Source: Synechococcus sp. MIT S9220 | Lineage (GTDB): Bacteria > Cyanobacteriota > Cyanobacteriia > PCC-6307 > Cyanobiaceae | Length of the DNA: 64,000 bases | NCBI RefSeq assembly: GCF_014304815.1 | Contig: NZ_CP047958.1 | Location: forward strand, 1,302,001-1,366,000 | Direction: 5' to 3' | Shown: piece after piece, positions 1 to 7,966 of the stretch | Layout of the letters: each line of letters starts with the position of its first letter | Numbering within the stretch: position 1 is the stretch's first letter | Position numbers and translations under genes: made by a program | Notes under the pieces: generated by a model | What the model saw: the letters and a program-made list of their open reading frames with translations, nothing else | Databases searched by the model: none | Told to the model about the DNA's origin: nothing

Positions 1-686
<686 letters not shown>

Positions 687-734
687 CCTCTAAGGCCAGG
701 ACACCACTGGTTGCAACGGGTTTCAGCTTTCAAC

Positions 735-755
735 TGGATAGACAAGTGGATAGAG
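735..755 (+). repeat. Left arm-type repeat of the integrative element
   Basis: This 21-bp tract is itself two near-copies of tggataga. It recurs at 7350-7370 with two differences, in the same orientation. Its place between the att core and the recombinase start, with a partner inside the other end, fits arm-type binding sites for the recombinase. That role is inferred. Confidence 0.65.
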
Positions 756-783
756 TATCGGTATTACAGCCGGTGCTCTATCT

Positions 784-1998
784 ATGGGGTACATACATCA
801 GAGGAAGGGACGAAGCGGCTACTACGGCCAGCGGAAGGTTCCACCAGCCCTAAGGGAGCGCATAGGCACGAGCTGCTGGATGCGGAAACTTGGGGCGTCT
901 CTGGTTGAGGCCAGACGCAACCTGCCTCAGTTCTTGGCGGAAACAGATCTTCTTATTGCAGAGGCGAGGAGAGAGCTTGATCCAGTCCGGAAAATCAGGT
1001 CACTGCTGCCTGACTCTCTGAACCAAGGGGGAGCATTTGACGTGGTGGAGGAGTACACGAGGGTGCCTGCTCATATCGAGGTGGGTCCTGGTGAATGGAC
1101 AGAGAACCCTGAGTTCATCAAGTTGATGGAGCTGGTCCAGGCCAGACGAGATGGCAGTGACAAGCAACCCAGGAGCAAGGACGAGCTACTGCAGCTAGCA
1201 GCGTCACTGAAGCAACCAGCAAGGGCCACAGCAGACCTCTGGAACAGGCATCTCAGTGCATTGATGGAGAGCTGCGGGAAGGAGTCAATCACTGACATCA
1301 CAGAGGACGATGTCCTGAACTTCAGGGCACAGCAGCTAGAGCACATCACCATCAACAGCCTGAAGACCAAGCTCCGCTACATCAGGGCTCTTCTGGAGAT
1401 CGCCAAAGACCAACGGTGGATCGATAGCAACCCAGCCGACGGAGCCACAAAGCACATGGTCTCCAAGGTCAAGATCAAAGAGGTTGTTCGCCTGGACCAG
1501 GCAGACAGTCATTGGCAGGAACTACCCGAGCCTCAGCACCTGCTGTGGCATCTCTGCCGGTGGACTGGTGCCCATATCTCAGAGGTTGCGGGCCTGAAGG
1601 GAGATGACATTGACCTGAAGGAAGGTGTGATCAACATCAGACCCAATGAGTGCAGAGACCTGAAGAATCCATATCGACAGAGGCTTGTTCCAATCCACTC
1701 AAAGCTGCTGCCATATCTGAAGCAGTCGAAGGCAGACATAGACACCAAGGATGGCCTGGTCTTCCCTTGGGCTTACAACGCAGAGCGTGGACGCTGGTGT
1801 GAGGGGATCTCTTGGAAAAGGAAGCTCGGAGTCACACCCAAGGCGACAAGAGATTGGGCAGCATCCTGTCTCAGGGATCAGGGAGTAAATGAGTTCGTGA
1901 TTGGCAGGCTCTTCGGGCACTCACCCAAGACCATCACTGGTCAGTACGGAAGCGTTAGCCAGCAAGCATTAGCCGAAGCCTTAGAACTACTGTCCTGA
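784..1998 (+). CDS. Tyrosine recombinase / integrase, divergent active site
   Basis: A 404-residue site-specific recombinase that presumably integrates and excises the element at glnA. The N-terminus (YIHQRKGRSGYYGQRKVP) looks like the short arm-binding module of phage-type integrases. Residues about 145-225 are helical and fit the core-binding SAM-like domain. The catalytic domain is about 245-395. TGAHISEVAGL is the first Arg box, but the Arg is His264 (codon CAT at 1573-1575). RDLKNPYRQRLVPI holds the beta-strand Lys. PKATRDWAAS is the second Arg box, with Lys353 in place of the usual His and Arg356 kept. LFGHS supplies the second His, and Tyr388 in ITGQYGS is the likely nucleophile. It could be a diverged active enzyme or one inactivated by CGT to CAT. 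The family call is secure; activity is not. Confidence 0.92.
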   Translation: MGYIHQRKGRSGYYGQRKVPPALRERIGTSCWMRKLGASLVEARRNLPQFLAETDLLIAEARRELDPVRKIRSLLPDSLNQGGAFDVVEEYTRVPAHIEVGPGEWTENPEFIKLMELVQARRDGSDKQPRSKDELLQLAASLKQPARATADLWNRHLSALMESCGKESITDITEDDVLNFRAQQLEHITINSLKTKLRYIRALLEIAKDQRWIDSNPADGATKHMVSKVKIKEVVRLDQADSHWQELPEPQHLLWHLCRWTGAHISEVAGLKGDDIDLKEGVINIRPNECRDLKNPYRQRLVPIHSKLLPYLKQSKADIDTKDGLVFPWAYNAERGRWCEGISWKRKLGVTPKATRDWAASCLRDQGVNEFVIGRLFGHSPKTITGQYGSVSQQALAEALELLS

Positions 1999-2202
1999 TC
2001 TAAATAATGCTTGGACCAAGCCATTAGGTCCACTCAGGATGACCTACAAGGGGCCTTAAATCTTCTTTTGATGTCGATATACCTAACAGCTAGTTAAGAC
2101 CTATTGCAGAGCCTTGCAGACGCCTTAGAGAGAACTCTAGGAGACAATCGCCAACGCAGGGTTACATCAAAGCCCTGTTAATACACAAACACTAAACCAA
2201 CC

Positions 2203-2349
2203 ATGAAGTACATGCAACAGGCTCTCATCGAGGGCATGATCCAGAGACGAATGAAGAACACCAAGGAAGACAGATCAACAGCTTGCTTTGAGATCAAGAA
2301 GATCCTGGTCCAAAGGCTGGCTGATATCGAAGACAGCAGACGAGGCTGA
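2203..2349 (+). CDS. Small hypothetical protein, 48 aa
   Basis: A short frame beginning MKYMQQALIEGMIQRRMKN and ending EDSRRG. It is charged and predicted helical, with no recognised domain. It is the first open frame downstream of the recombinase, and its size and charge would suit a small DNA-binding accessory protein such as an excisionase, but no helix-turn-helix can be claimed. No strong ribosome site precedes it. Confidence 0.4.
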   Translation: MKYMQQALIEGMIQRRMKNTKEDRSTACFEIKKILVQRLADIEDSRRG

Positions 2350-2956
2350 TCGATCTCGAAAAAAGTTCCTTGCCCGCGCACATAGAATCACTGGGACAGT
2401 CAGAGGAAAAGGTTCAGGCTGATACAAAGCAGCTCTGAGAGGGTGAAAAAGAGACCCTTGATCTCCCCCTATCTTCCTCCCCTTCCTCCCCCTCTTCTCC
2501 TCCTCTTCTCCCCCCTAAAAAAGAGAGAAGAAAGAAAGTGACATAAAGAAAGAAAGAAAGAAGAGAGAAAAAACACCCCCCTCATCACCTCCTCATCACC
2601 CCCTCCGAACCCCTCCATCTGACCCCCTCTGTTTATTGTTATTTCATGTTTGTTTTTTTATTTGGATTGAAGGTCTTTTGGATTGGTCCCAATGACGGCT
2701 TGTGCATGGACGCCGAAGGCATAGAGCACAGACAGTCTTAACTCAATGATCTTGATGAGAGAAATAAAAACAATCATCATCATCATGTCTTTGGTCTCCC
2801 GTGTCTCCTGTGTCAGAGCACGTACCGTGCCTGAACACAACGAACACAACTAGCGATGGGAACAGACAAACAAGAAACTAAGAACCACCATCACGATTCA
2901 AGGGACCACGAAGGCAAGGGGAAGTGTTCTCCTGCAGAAGCATCTAGAGTGACTAG
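2350..2956. repeat. Non-coding stretch with alternating pyrimidine and purine tracts
   Basis: No convincing gene is seen here. At 2462-2515 the plus strand is almost purely C/T. At 2517-2572 it is almost purely A/G, built on repeated aaag and gagaa units. From 2573 to about 2635 it is C/T-rich again. Adjacent mirror-like pyrimidine and purine tracts can fold as an imperfect hairpin or as triplex DNA. The rest, 2640-2956, is ordinary AT-rich intergenic sequence leading to the next gene. Confidence 0.6.
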
Positions 2957-3253
2957 ATGAAAAATCAATCAATCAAGACCCTTGTCTTGCTAAGCGGTCT
3001 ATTGCTAACCACAGCACCTGCCAAGGCTCAGGACAGAAGCCAAGAGGCGTTTTGGTACGCATACAACATTGGGGCGGGAACCTCTATTTGCATGGCAGCC
3101 AGAGAAGGAAAGGTTCCCAAAACCTATCCAGCGGAGTACATGCAAGCCTTTTATAGGGATGCAGAAGCAGACCCAGATCTACTGCCGTACAAAGAAAGTT
3201 TTATCAAGGCCTCTTTGGAGCTAAAGAAGATCTGGCCCGGCTGCTACGAATAA
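2957..3253 (+). CDS. Small exported protein, 98 aa
   Basis: An N-terminal signal peptide is clear: a Lys-containing start, a hydrophobic core TLVLLSGLLLTTAP and an AKAQD cleavage site near residue 24. The mature part is about 74 residues with two Cys (CMAAREG and the terminal GCYE), which could form a disulphide. It resembles the small secreted or periplasmic unknowns common in marine picocyanobacteria, but no domain is recognised. It stands alone, with more than 200 bases of non-coding sequence on each side. Confidence 0.75.
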   Translation: MKNQSIKTLVLLSGLLLTTAPAKAQDRSQEAFWYAYNIGAGTSICMAAREGKVPKTYPAEYMQAFYRDAEADPDLLPYKESFIKASLELKKIWPGCYE

Positions 3254-3466
3254 GTCCATGTTCTGTCCTAAAGCTAAATAAATCAAAAGAACATCATTCA
3301 GCTCAATCAGCTTGTGTCTCTGATGTCTTCTCTACGGTGTCTCTGTGGCCCTACAACATGCCTTGACTAGGTGTCAGGTAGTCTGACATCTAAAGGATAT
3401 TTAAGACACCTTATAGGCGATCCTGAGAGGAGTGGACCAGGCTTAATAAGCTAGACCTGATCATAT

Positions 3467-4278
3467 CTAAGAGGATAGCAGTAGAGTCAATTGATACTGC
3501 TCACCTAAATCCATATTCGCCTCGAACTCCTTCATCCAATTAACAACCTTCTCCAGTTCGTTAGTAGTGGCATTGTGTTTCAGCCTGTTGGTCGCCAGTT
3601 AATAACGGCGATATTTCCAGGCACATAACCGAGTTCGGGAATAAATTTATCTAGCGACGGACTGTTGTCTTCGATGCCTTTACCTTTTCCCTGTCGGCCA
3701 GGTTCAATCTTGATACCAAGCACCGGACAAAACTCAGGAACCACCACGTCCTCGATTGAGATGGTAAATGGAACGCCTTGTTTCTTTGCCTCTAATCTCC
3801 GTTGAACAAACAACTTTCCTGAAGGCGTCTGTGATTTACCATGACAACCAGAATTAATCTTCTGTAGACATCCGCAAGACTTAGTCAAGCCTCTTATCAA
3901 GTTGTAGACAGGTACATCCCTTTTGGTTCCACAACTACACCGACACTCAGCGACATAGTAGGAATTACCACCTGGAGTCATAAGTCTACGGGTATAACCA
4001 ATGACTTTCCACTCACCAAAGGTCTTGCCTTTAATATCAACGGCTCTCCTATGAAGTCTGTTCATGCACTTAGTGCATTGAGTTGAGTCTTTTACTTTAT
4101 TGATAGAGCTGATGCCATTTGAACCGACGTATCCGCAGGTGAGGCATTCGTTTAAGTAGTACGGCTCTCTCATATGACCGTCAGAATTGACGCCACGATT
4201 CAGATCCCTTTTAAGCAGCTTGCGGTTGCCGATTGTCTCTCCTGATCGATCTTTAAATTGACCTCTCCTTGGCATCAA
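3467..4278 (-). pseudogene. HNH-type endonuclease, frameshifted near its C-terminus
   Basis: The main frame (4278 to 3580) encodes 232 residues. It has a Cys pair at 45/48 with another at 68/71, then a phage-type zinc segment (GKTFGEWKVIGY, CRCSCG at 112-117, SCGCLQ at 135-140). The HNH core follows: FCPVLGIKIEPG, SPSLDKFIPELGYVPGNIAVINWR. In phage HNH enzymes this motif continues WRANRLKxxAT. Here the frame ends after WRPTG, but a shift of one base at about 3589-3594 reads TNRLKHNATTNELEKVV and on to a stop at 3467. A one-base deletion, or less likely a programmed frameshift, splits the gene. Such genes are typical of phages and islands and may act in homing. Confidence 0.8.
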
Positions 4279-4330
4279 TCCTCCTGTTCGTATTACGAGG
4301 TGCTGTCACATGCCTTTCATGCTCGGTCTA

Positions 4331-4363
4331 TAGAGCTCATTGGGTCATCACCCAGTTGAGCTA
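4331..4363. promoter_or_regulatory. Hairpin between divergent genes
   Basis: An imperfect inverted repeat: agctcattgggt pairs with acccagttgagct (one bulge, one wobble) around a catc loop. It lies between the start of the minus-strand nuclease (4278) and the plus-strand gene at 4429, so it could be an operator or a 5' leader structure. It lacks a T-tract on either strand, so it is not a normal terminator. Confidence 0.35.
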
Positions 4364-4428
4364 TTTCCTCACGTGCTCTTTGGTCCCAATGGGGGATCAC
4401 CTAGAGCAGCGGCCAGTTCTATTCATGG

Positions 4429-4869
4429 ATGCAAGAGCTGTTCGATGTGGGGCCTATGGCCGAGATGTATCTGGTCACGTTGAGCGAAGGGTTTGGCAAC
4501 GACATAGAGAAGCAACGATGGATGTTGGATCAGATGTGCAATCGAGCTGAGTATCTGGGTAAGGCAACCTGCACCACCATGAACAGCACTTGGGGGGAGA
4601 AGTCGAGTCTTATTTCAATGCTGGTCAGGCTTTATGGCGCTACGGGCAGGGACTATCACGGACTGAAGGAACTACTGGAAGAGAAGATCAAAGAGGCAGA
4701 GGCAAACCGCTCAGAGGAAGAAGTGGCTCATGCCGATCAGCACTTCAAGGACAGGAGGACCTTCCTTGAAACTGAGGCCATCGCCCTAGAGGAAAGGTTC
4801 GAGAAGAATCCAGAAAGGGTTCAGCTCAAGGACATGAAGGCTCGGAGGTTCTTCAAGCCACGGAGGTGA
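4429..4869 (+). CDS. Hypothetical protein, 146 aa
   Basis: A soluble, highly charged protein. The first 70 residues (MQELFDVGPMAEMYLVTLSE onward) hold Met/Leu-rich helices. Residues about 75-140 are a long Glu/Lys/Arg helix likely to form a coiled coil, and the end is basic (ARRFFKPRR). No family is recognised. Internal ATG codons (PMAEMY) are possible alternative starts, since no clear ribosome site precedes 4429. It lies inside the glnA element and is oriented with the recombinase. Confidence 0.6.
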   Translation: MQELFDVGPMAEMYLVTLSEGFGNDIEKQRWMLDQMCNRAEYLGKATCTTMNSTWGEKSSLISMLVRLYGATGRDYHGLKELLEEKIKEAEANRSEEEVAHADQHFKDRRTFLETEAIALEERFEKNPERVQLKDMKARRFFKPRR

Positions 4870-4966
4870 GCAATGGAGAACTGACAGAAGTTCTTGATTC
4901 TATTTATTTGTTCAATTGACAGAACGTTTGTCTTGAATAGAGTCAAGCACTACTCGGCTTACAAGA

Positions 4967-5326
4967 ATGAGTAAATCCAATACATTGCTTTCCACCAAGC
5001 AATTATCAATCATTACTTTTTTTGCAGCAGTATTGGCACTTGTGTTGTCATCGTCAAGCTCGCATCCCCTTATTAGTTTTATTATTTGGATCATTCTGCT
5101 CTTTAGCTTTTTCTCTATCTCTGTTTTGGTGATTACTCTGATGGCAAGAGGTGCAAAAGGCATTCCTTCTAAATCACCAACAACAAAAAGAAGAAACTCA
5201 TATATGGACGAGAGCGATAGATTGAATTATGAGATGTATGAGTATGAGCAAGACAGTCAGGATGATCGATGCGACTCAGGCAGTAGTGATTCAGGCAGCA
5301 GCAGTTGTGACTCAAGCTCTGACTGA
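4967..5326 (+). CDS. Small membrane protein with Ser/Asp/Cys-rich tail, 119 aa
   Basis: Two hydrophobic segments (about residues 14-29 and 34-58) form a probable helical hairpin in the membrane. A short basic stretch (TKRRNSY) and an acidic, low-complexity tail follow, the tail built of Asp, Ser and Cys with DSGSSDSGSS near the end. Tails of this sort occur in small cyanobacterial membrane proteins without a settled function. Codon use is AT-richer than in the genomic core, in line with acquisition on the element. Confidence 0.65.
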   Translation: MSKSNTLLSTKQLSIITFFAAVLALVLSSSSSHPLISFIIWIILLFSFFSISVLVITLMARGAKGIPSKSPTTKRRNSYMDESDRLNYEMYEYEQDSQDDRCDSGSSDSGSSSCDSSSD

Positions 5327-5548
5327 ACCTGGATGGGAACAGGCACAAATTCACTAGCTGAAAACCCTAGTGTTTGTGTTCTTTTTCCGTGAGAATTGGG
5401 CTTAATTCTGTCTGGCATTAACTGCATCGTAACGGTCTAACTAAATTTGACTGACCATGCAATAGTGATGCACAGATTTAAGGCCATTTAGATCTAACTG
5501 CCGAATCCAATTTGTCGCCTACGCTGGCGCTCCGGCGAGCCTTAAGCG

Positions 5549-5585
5549 GACTGCTCCACTCAAGGAATAGCCGGCATAAGCAGTC
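5549..5585. other. Hairpin 5' of the structured element
   Basis: Perfect 7-bp arms, gactgct at 5549-5555 and agcagtc at 5579-5585, enclose a 23-base loop that contains gccggc. It sits directly upstream of the larger branched fold at 5598-5770 and may be part of the same transcript or DNA structure. Confidence 0.45.
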
Positions 5586-5597
5586 ATCTCGCTCCGG

Positions 5598-5770
5598 TGT
5601 GTGTTGGTTGGGGCGTCAGATGGTGGGGTGTCCGCATTTCTCCCAACGAACCAGACGCCGCTAAAGCTGCTTGGTTCAGTTGGACCGAATGACGCCAACA
5701 ACAAGCAAGCTTGTGTTGTCGGGACACTTATGGAACCCACCATCATCTTCCGCCAAGCCAACCAAACACA
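5598..5770 (+). ncRNA. Candidate branched structured RNA or folded DNA element
   Basis: A closing stem is built from tgtgttggttgg near 5600 with ccaaccaaacaca (5758-5770), ggcg with cgcc, gatggtggg (5619-5627) with cccaccatc (5736-5744), and gtgtcc (5628-5633) with ggacac (5722-5727). It encloses two hairpins. One is ccaacgaacca (5643-5653) with tggttcagttgg (5672-5683). The other is acaacaagc (5698-5706) with gcttgtgttgt (5709-5719). Together this is a three-way junction about 170 nt long in an otherwise AT-rich intergenic region. Open frames cross it on both strands but have no domain, and the GC and pairing pattern argue for structure rather than coding. Strand and transcription are unknown. 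It does not match tmRNA, RNase P RNA or 6S RNA as I know them. Confidence 0.5.
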
Positions 5771-5929
5771 ACAACTTCGCTATGACGGAGTAATGATAGA
5801 TCCGCTTCATTGTCCAAAGCAAGCTACAAAGAAGAATTGCTTTGTACGGTTTTGTAAATAAATATTGACCCAAAAAGCATCGCCTGAAGTCGTGGCTATG
5901 CGTGTAAATGATTCGCCAAATATGGAATC

Positions 5930-6325
5930 ATGCATCAGCACTCGACTTCAGCAAAGAAAGCTCTTTGTACTGCTCTAGCTTTTGCGCCTATAAGTCTTTT
6001 GGGTAGCGCCTCTATCGTAATGGGTACTGCGAGTCCTTCTTTTGCCGACTCACAAAATCTCAACACAAATACCTATGAAAACTTGAATTACGCCAACCCT
6101 ACAAAGTGGGAAAGGCCCAGTTCTGCTGACACAGCAGGCGCTAATTCACAAAACCTCAACACAACAACCTACGAAAACTTAAACTATGCCAATCCCGCCA
6201 AGTGGGAAAGGCCCAGTTCTGCTGACACAGCAGGCGCTAATTCACAAAACCTCAACACAACAACCTACGAAAACTTAAACTACGCCAATCCTGCCAAGTG
6301 GGAAAGGCCTAGTCAAGTCAATTAA
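5930..6325 (+). CDS. Exported tandem-repeat protein, 131 aa
   Basis: A signal peptide (hydrophobic core ALAFAPISLLGSASIVMG, cleavage after SPSFA near residue 39) is followed by three tandem copies of a 32-residue unit. Each unit begins SQNLNTxTYENLNYANP and continues KWERPSSADTAGAN; the third copy is cut short and ends WERPSQVN. The Asn/Tyr-rich repeats have no known domain to me. The last two units are nearly identical at DNA level, which points to recent duplication. It has its own tandem terminators downstream and lies inside the glnA element. A surface or periplasmic location is inferred from the signal. Confidence 0.75.
   Translation: MHQHSTSAKKALCTALAFAPISLLGSASIVMGTASPSFADSQNLNTNTYENLNYANPTKWERPSSADTAGANSQNLNTTTYENLNYANPAKWERPSSADTAGANSQNLNTTTYENLNYANPAKWERPSQVN
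6050..6316 (+). repeat. Three-copy 96-bp tandem repeat inside a gene
   Basis: Units start at 6050, 6146 and 6242, an exact 96-base period that keeps the reading frame. Units 2 and 3 differ at only a few positions over their shared length, so copy number may vary among strains. Confidence 0.9.
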
Positions 6326-6370
6326 CGATAGAGCGGAACTTATTCGTCTATTTCGAGGGATAAATTTTTA

Positions 6371-6432
6371 GCCTTGTCATGTATTTACAAGGCTTTCCCC
6401 TCTGCAAAGAAGGCCTATGAGGCCTTCTTTTT
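6371..6432 (+). terminator. Tandem intrinsic terminators after the repeat protein
   Basis: Two hairpins follow the stop codon. In the first, gccttgt (6371-6377) pairs with acaaggc (6387-6393), followed by ttt. In the second, aagaaggcc (6407-6415) pairs with ggccttctt (6421-6429), followed by more T. The second is a strong Rho-independent terminator. Confidence 0.85.
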
Positions 6433-6581
6433 GTATTATTAACCCATCGATCCAAGAATTCATAGGTTAAAAACTATTGCCTGGATCTGCAAAGACATAA
6501 GGATTTAGCCATTCCTTCACCAATGAACTTTTAAGGACTTTTCAGCACACAATGAAGCAAGTCACGCCAGTTCCTTCGGAC

Positions 6582-6788
6582 CTATGACTTCATCCTTCCT
6601 CTACGTGATCGGGTTTTGGCTATTGCCTCATAGCCCTTGATGACTTCTCCAGATCGATAGAGCACTTCGTTGTGTCTTTCCTCGCTGGGTATCTGGTGAG
6701 CTTCCCACTTATGACGGGCAAGGACCAGCCCTGACAATGCATGAGCCCCAGGATCGAACTCACAGCACGGGCATCGGAAACCGGACAT
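6582..6788 (-). CDS. Small Cys/His protein, possible zinc finger, 68 aa
   Basis: From the ATG at 6788 the product begins MSGFRCPCCEFDPGAHALSG and continues LARHKWEAHQIPSEERH. Cys6, Cys8, Cys9 and the His residues near 26 and 30 could bind one zinc ion in a C2H2-like way. The C-terminus is basic (KTRSRRGRMKS). The frame stays open upstream to 7043 with other ATG codons (for example 6860), but the upstream residues look less protein-like, so I prefer the short form. Small zinc-binding proteins of this type are common in phages and islands. It is transcribed toward the element centre. Confidence 0.5.
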   Translation of the reverse strand: MSGFRCPCCEFDPGAHALSGLVLARHKWEAHQIPSEERHNEVLYRSGEVIKGYEAIAKTRSRRGRMKS

Positions 6789-7349
6789 TGAATATCTCCT
6801 CTGGGTGGCTGTACTGAAGAGGTAGATCCCCACTTGAGCAGGGTCTTGCCTTTGGGACATAACCCATCCGAGTGACTTCTCAGATCGTTTGCACTTCTCT
6901 TGACAGACAGACCCTAAAGAATTGGAAATAAATTTTTGAATGGGTACGTGTACCTGCCGCTGGCTGAGCTTCCCCCATAGGCGCCAGCCACTAAAAAAAG
7001 AAGAGGGCACTGGCACCACCATCAAGGAGCAAGGTAGAGCCACCCTTTGAGGTCATTAGGGGAGGGCCAAGGCTGCCACTTGCAGGCTCAGCAGGCGCTG
7101 GGACCAGTCATACCAATGGTGTTCACAAGAGAACGGATCTAAAGCACGTCAGGAATACAGTCAGTACCACTGAAATTGAGCAGATATGCCTACCAATCAG
7201 GAGTGGTCTGGCATACCCACGGCGACAAGCCAGTGATGGCCTGGGTTTCGAGGCATTCAACAGGCTCCAGCCGCTGTCTTCATTCCTATTTTTGTGCCCA
7301 TCTGTCTGCCGAAATCCTTGGATATTGACTGGTCCAGACCCACTGAAAG
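6789..7349. other. No recognised gene at the right end of the element
   Basis: Apart from an in-frame upstream extension of the 6582-6788 gene (to 7043), I see no credible coding sequence, RNA or repeat here. The tract ends at the right arm-type repeat. Confidence 0.4.
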
Positions 7350-7370
7350 TGGATAGACAGGTGGATAGAT
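7350..7370 (+). repeat. Right arm-type repeat of the integrative element
   Basis: It is the same double tggataga tract as at 735-755, with two differences and the same orientation. It lies 83 bases before the right att core. See the left copy for the proposed role. Confidence 0.65.
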
Positions 7371-7432
7371 AATCCGTATCGAGCTTACTCCAAATCCCTT
7401 TCCACCACTCAATCTCACGCTGTCGAAGACTA

Positions 7433-7454
7433 CGTGATGTACTACGACGCTTGA
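7433..7454 (+). other. attR, right attachment site (displaced glnA 3' end)
   Basis: A second copy of the glnA C-terminal codons. Read in frame, the sequence before and through it gives EDYVMYYDA and then a stop. The bases after the core should be the original chromosomal glnA end, because the native glnA terminator follows 31 bases later. Confidence 0.8.
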
Positions 7455-7484
7455 TTGATCATTTATCGACAGTTTCTGTTGTTC

Positions 7485-7511
7485 AAAAAGGAGCTACGGC
7501 TCCTTTTTTTT
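7485..7511 (+). terminator. Intrinsic terminator, original glnA terminator
   Basis: aaggagc pairs with gctcctt around a tac-g loop, and eight T residues follow. Its place directly after the displaced glnA end shows where glnA transcription stopped before the insertion. Confidence 0.85.
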
Positions 7512-7543
7512 GGGCCATCGTGAGCACTTAGCGACAGGGCACT

Positions 7544-7816
7544 TCAGGCGTGCCTTAACTGAGCCATGGCGCTGTCATGCAGTTGCTTGGCATGCAGACG
7601 GCGTCGAGCACACACCTGTTGCTGAGCTAGAGCGCTGCGTTGATCAAGCCGATCAGGATGGCCTTCAACTTGAGCATGGGCTGCTTGCTGCCTCAGCACG
7701 TCATGGGCATGGTGCTCCGCCCAGGCCAGGAATTCTGCGGCCGCACGCTGCCGGCGCTCCAGCACATTGCCCGAATACATCGCCATGGTCCCGGCGGTGG
7801 TGATCTCAACGGCCAT
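7544..7816 (-). CDS. Hypothetical protein, 90 aa
   Basis: The ATG at 7816 is preceded by aggag at good spacing. The product begins MAVEITTAGTMAMYSGNVLE and is rich in Ala, Gln, Arg and His in long helices (RRQRAAAEFLAWAEHHAHD). No family is recognised. The helical, His-rich composition suggests a small soluble protein. A longer frame reaches 7933, but its N-terminal part (CERCCGVLPHRSRK) does not look like a protein. Confidence 0.6.
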   Translation of the reverse strand: MAVEITTAGTMAMYSGNVLERRQRAAAEFLAWAEHHAHDVLRQQAAHAQVEGHPDRLDQRSALAQQQVCARRRLHAKQLHDSAMAQLRHA

Positions 7817-7966
7817 CGAGAGCTCCTGAAGTACCTGAGTCAATTCTGTAGCAACGGCTACCGTTTTTACAGGGGCTTCACATAACTTTCGTGATCGGTG
7901 GGGCAAAACCCCACAACAACGTTCGCAATCCATTGAAATAAGGCGGCTTGGATCTCAATCCTTTTC

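Noticed and set aside
2658-2849. Minus-strand frame of 63 codons
   Set aside because: It is made by a cat/atg microrepeat (four Met in a row) and AT-rich DNA, with no domain and no ribosome site.
4269-4550. Overlapping open frame ahead of the 4429 gene
   Set aside because: It shares the region with the divergent promoter and hairpin, its residues look random, and the 4429 frame has the better composition.
5519-5873. Open frames on both strands across the structured region
   Set aside because: They have no domain, contradict one another and coincide with base-paired arms. Structure explains the sequence better.
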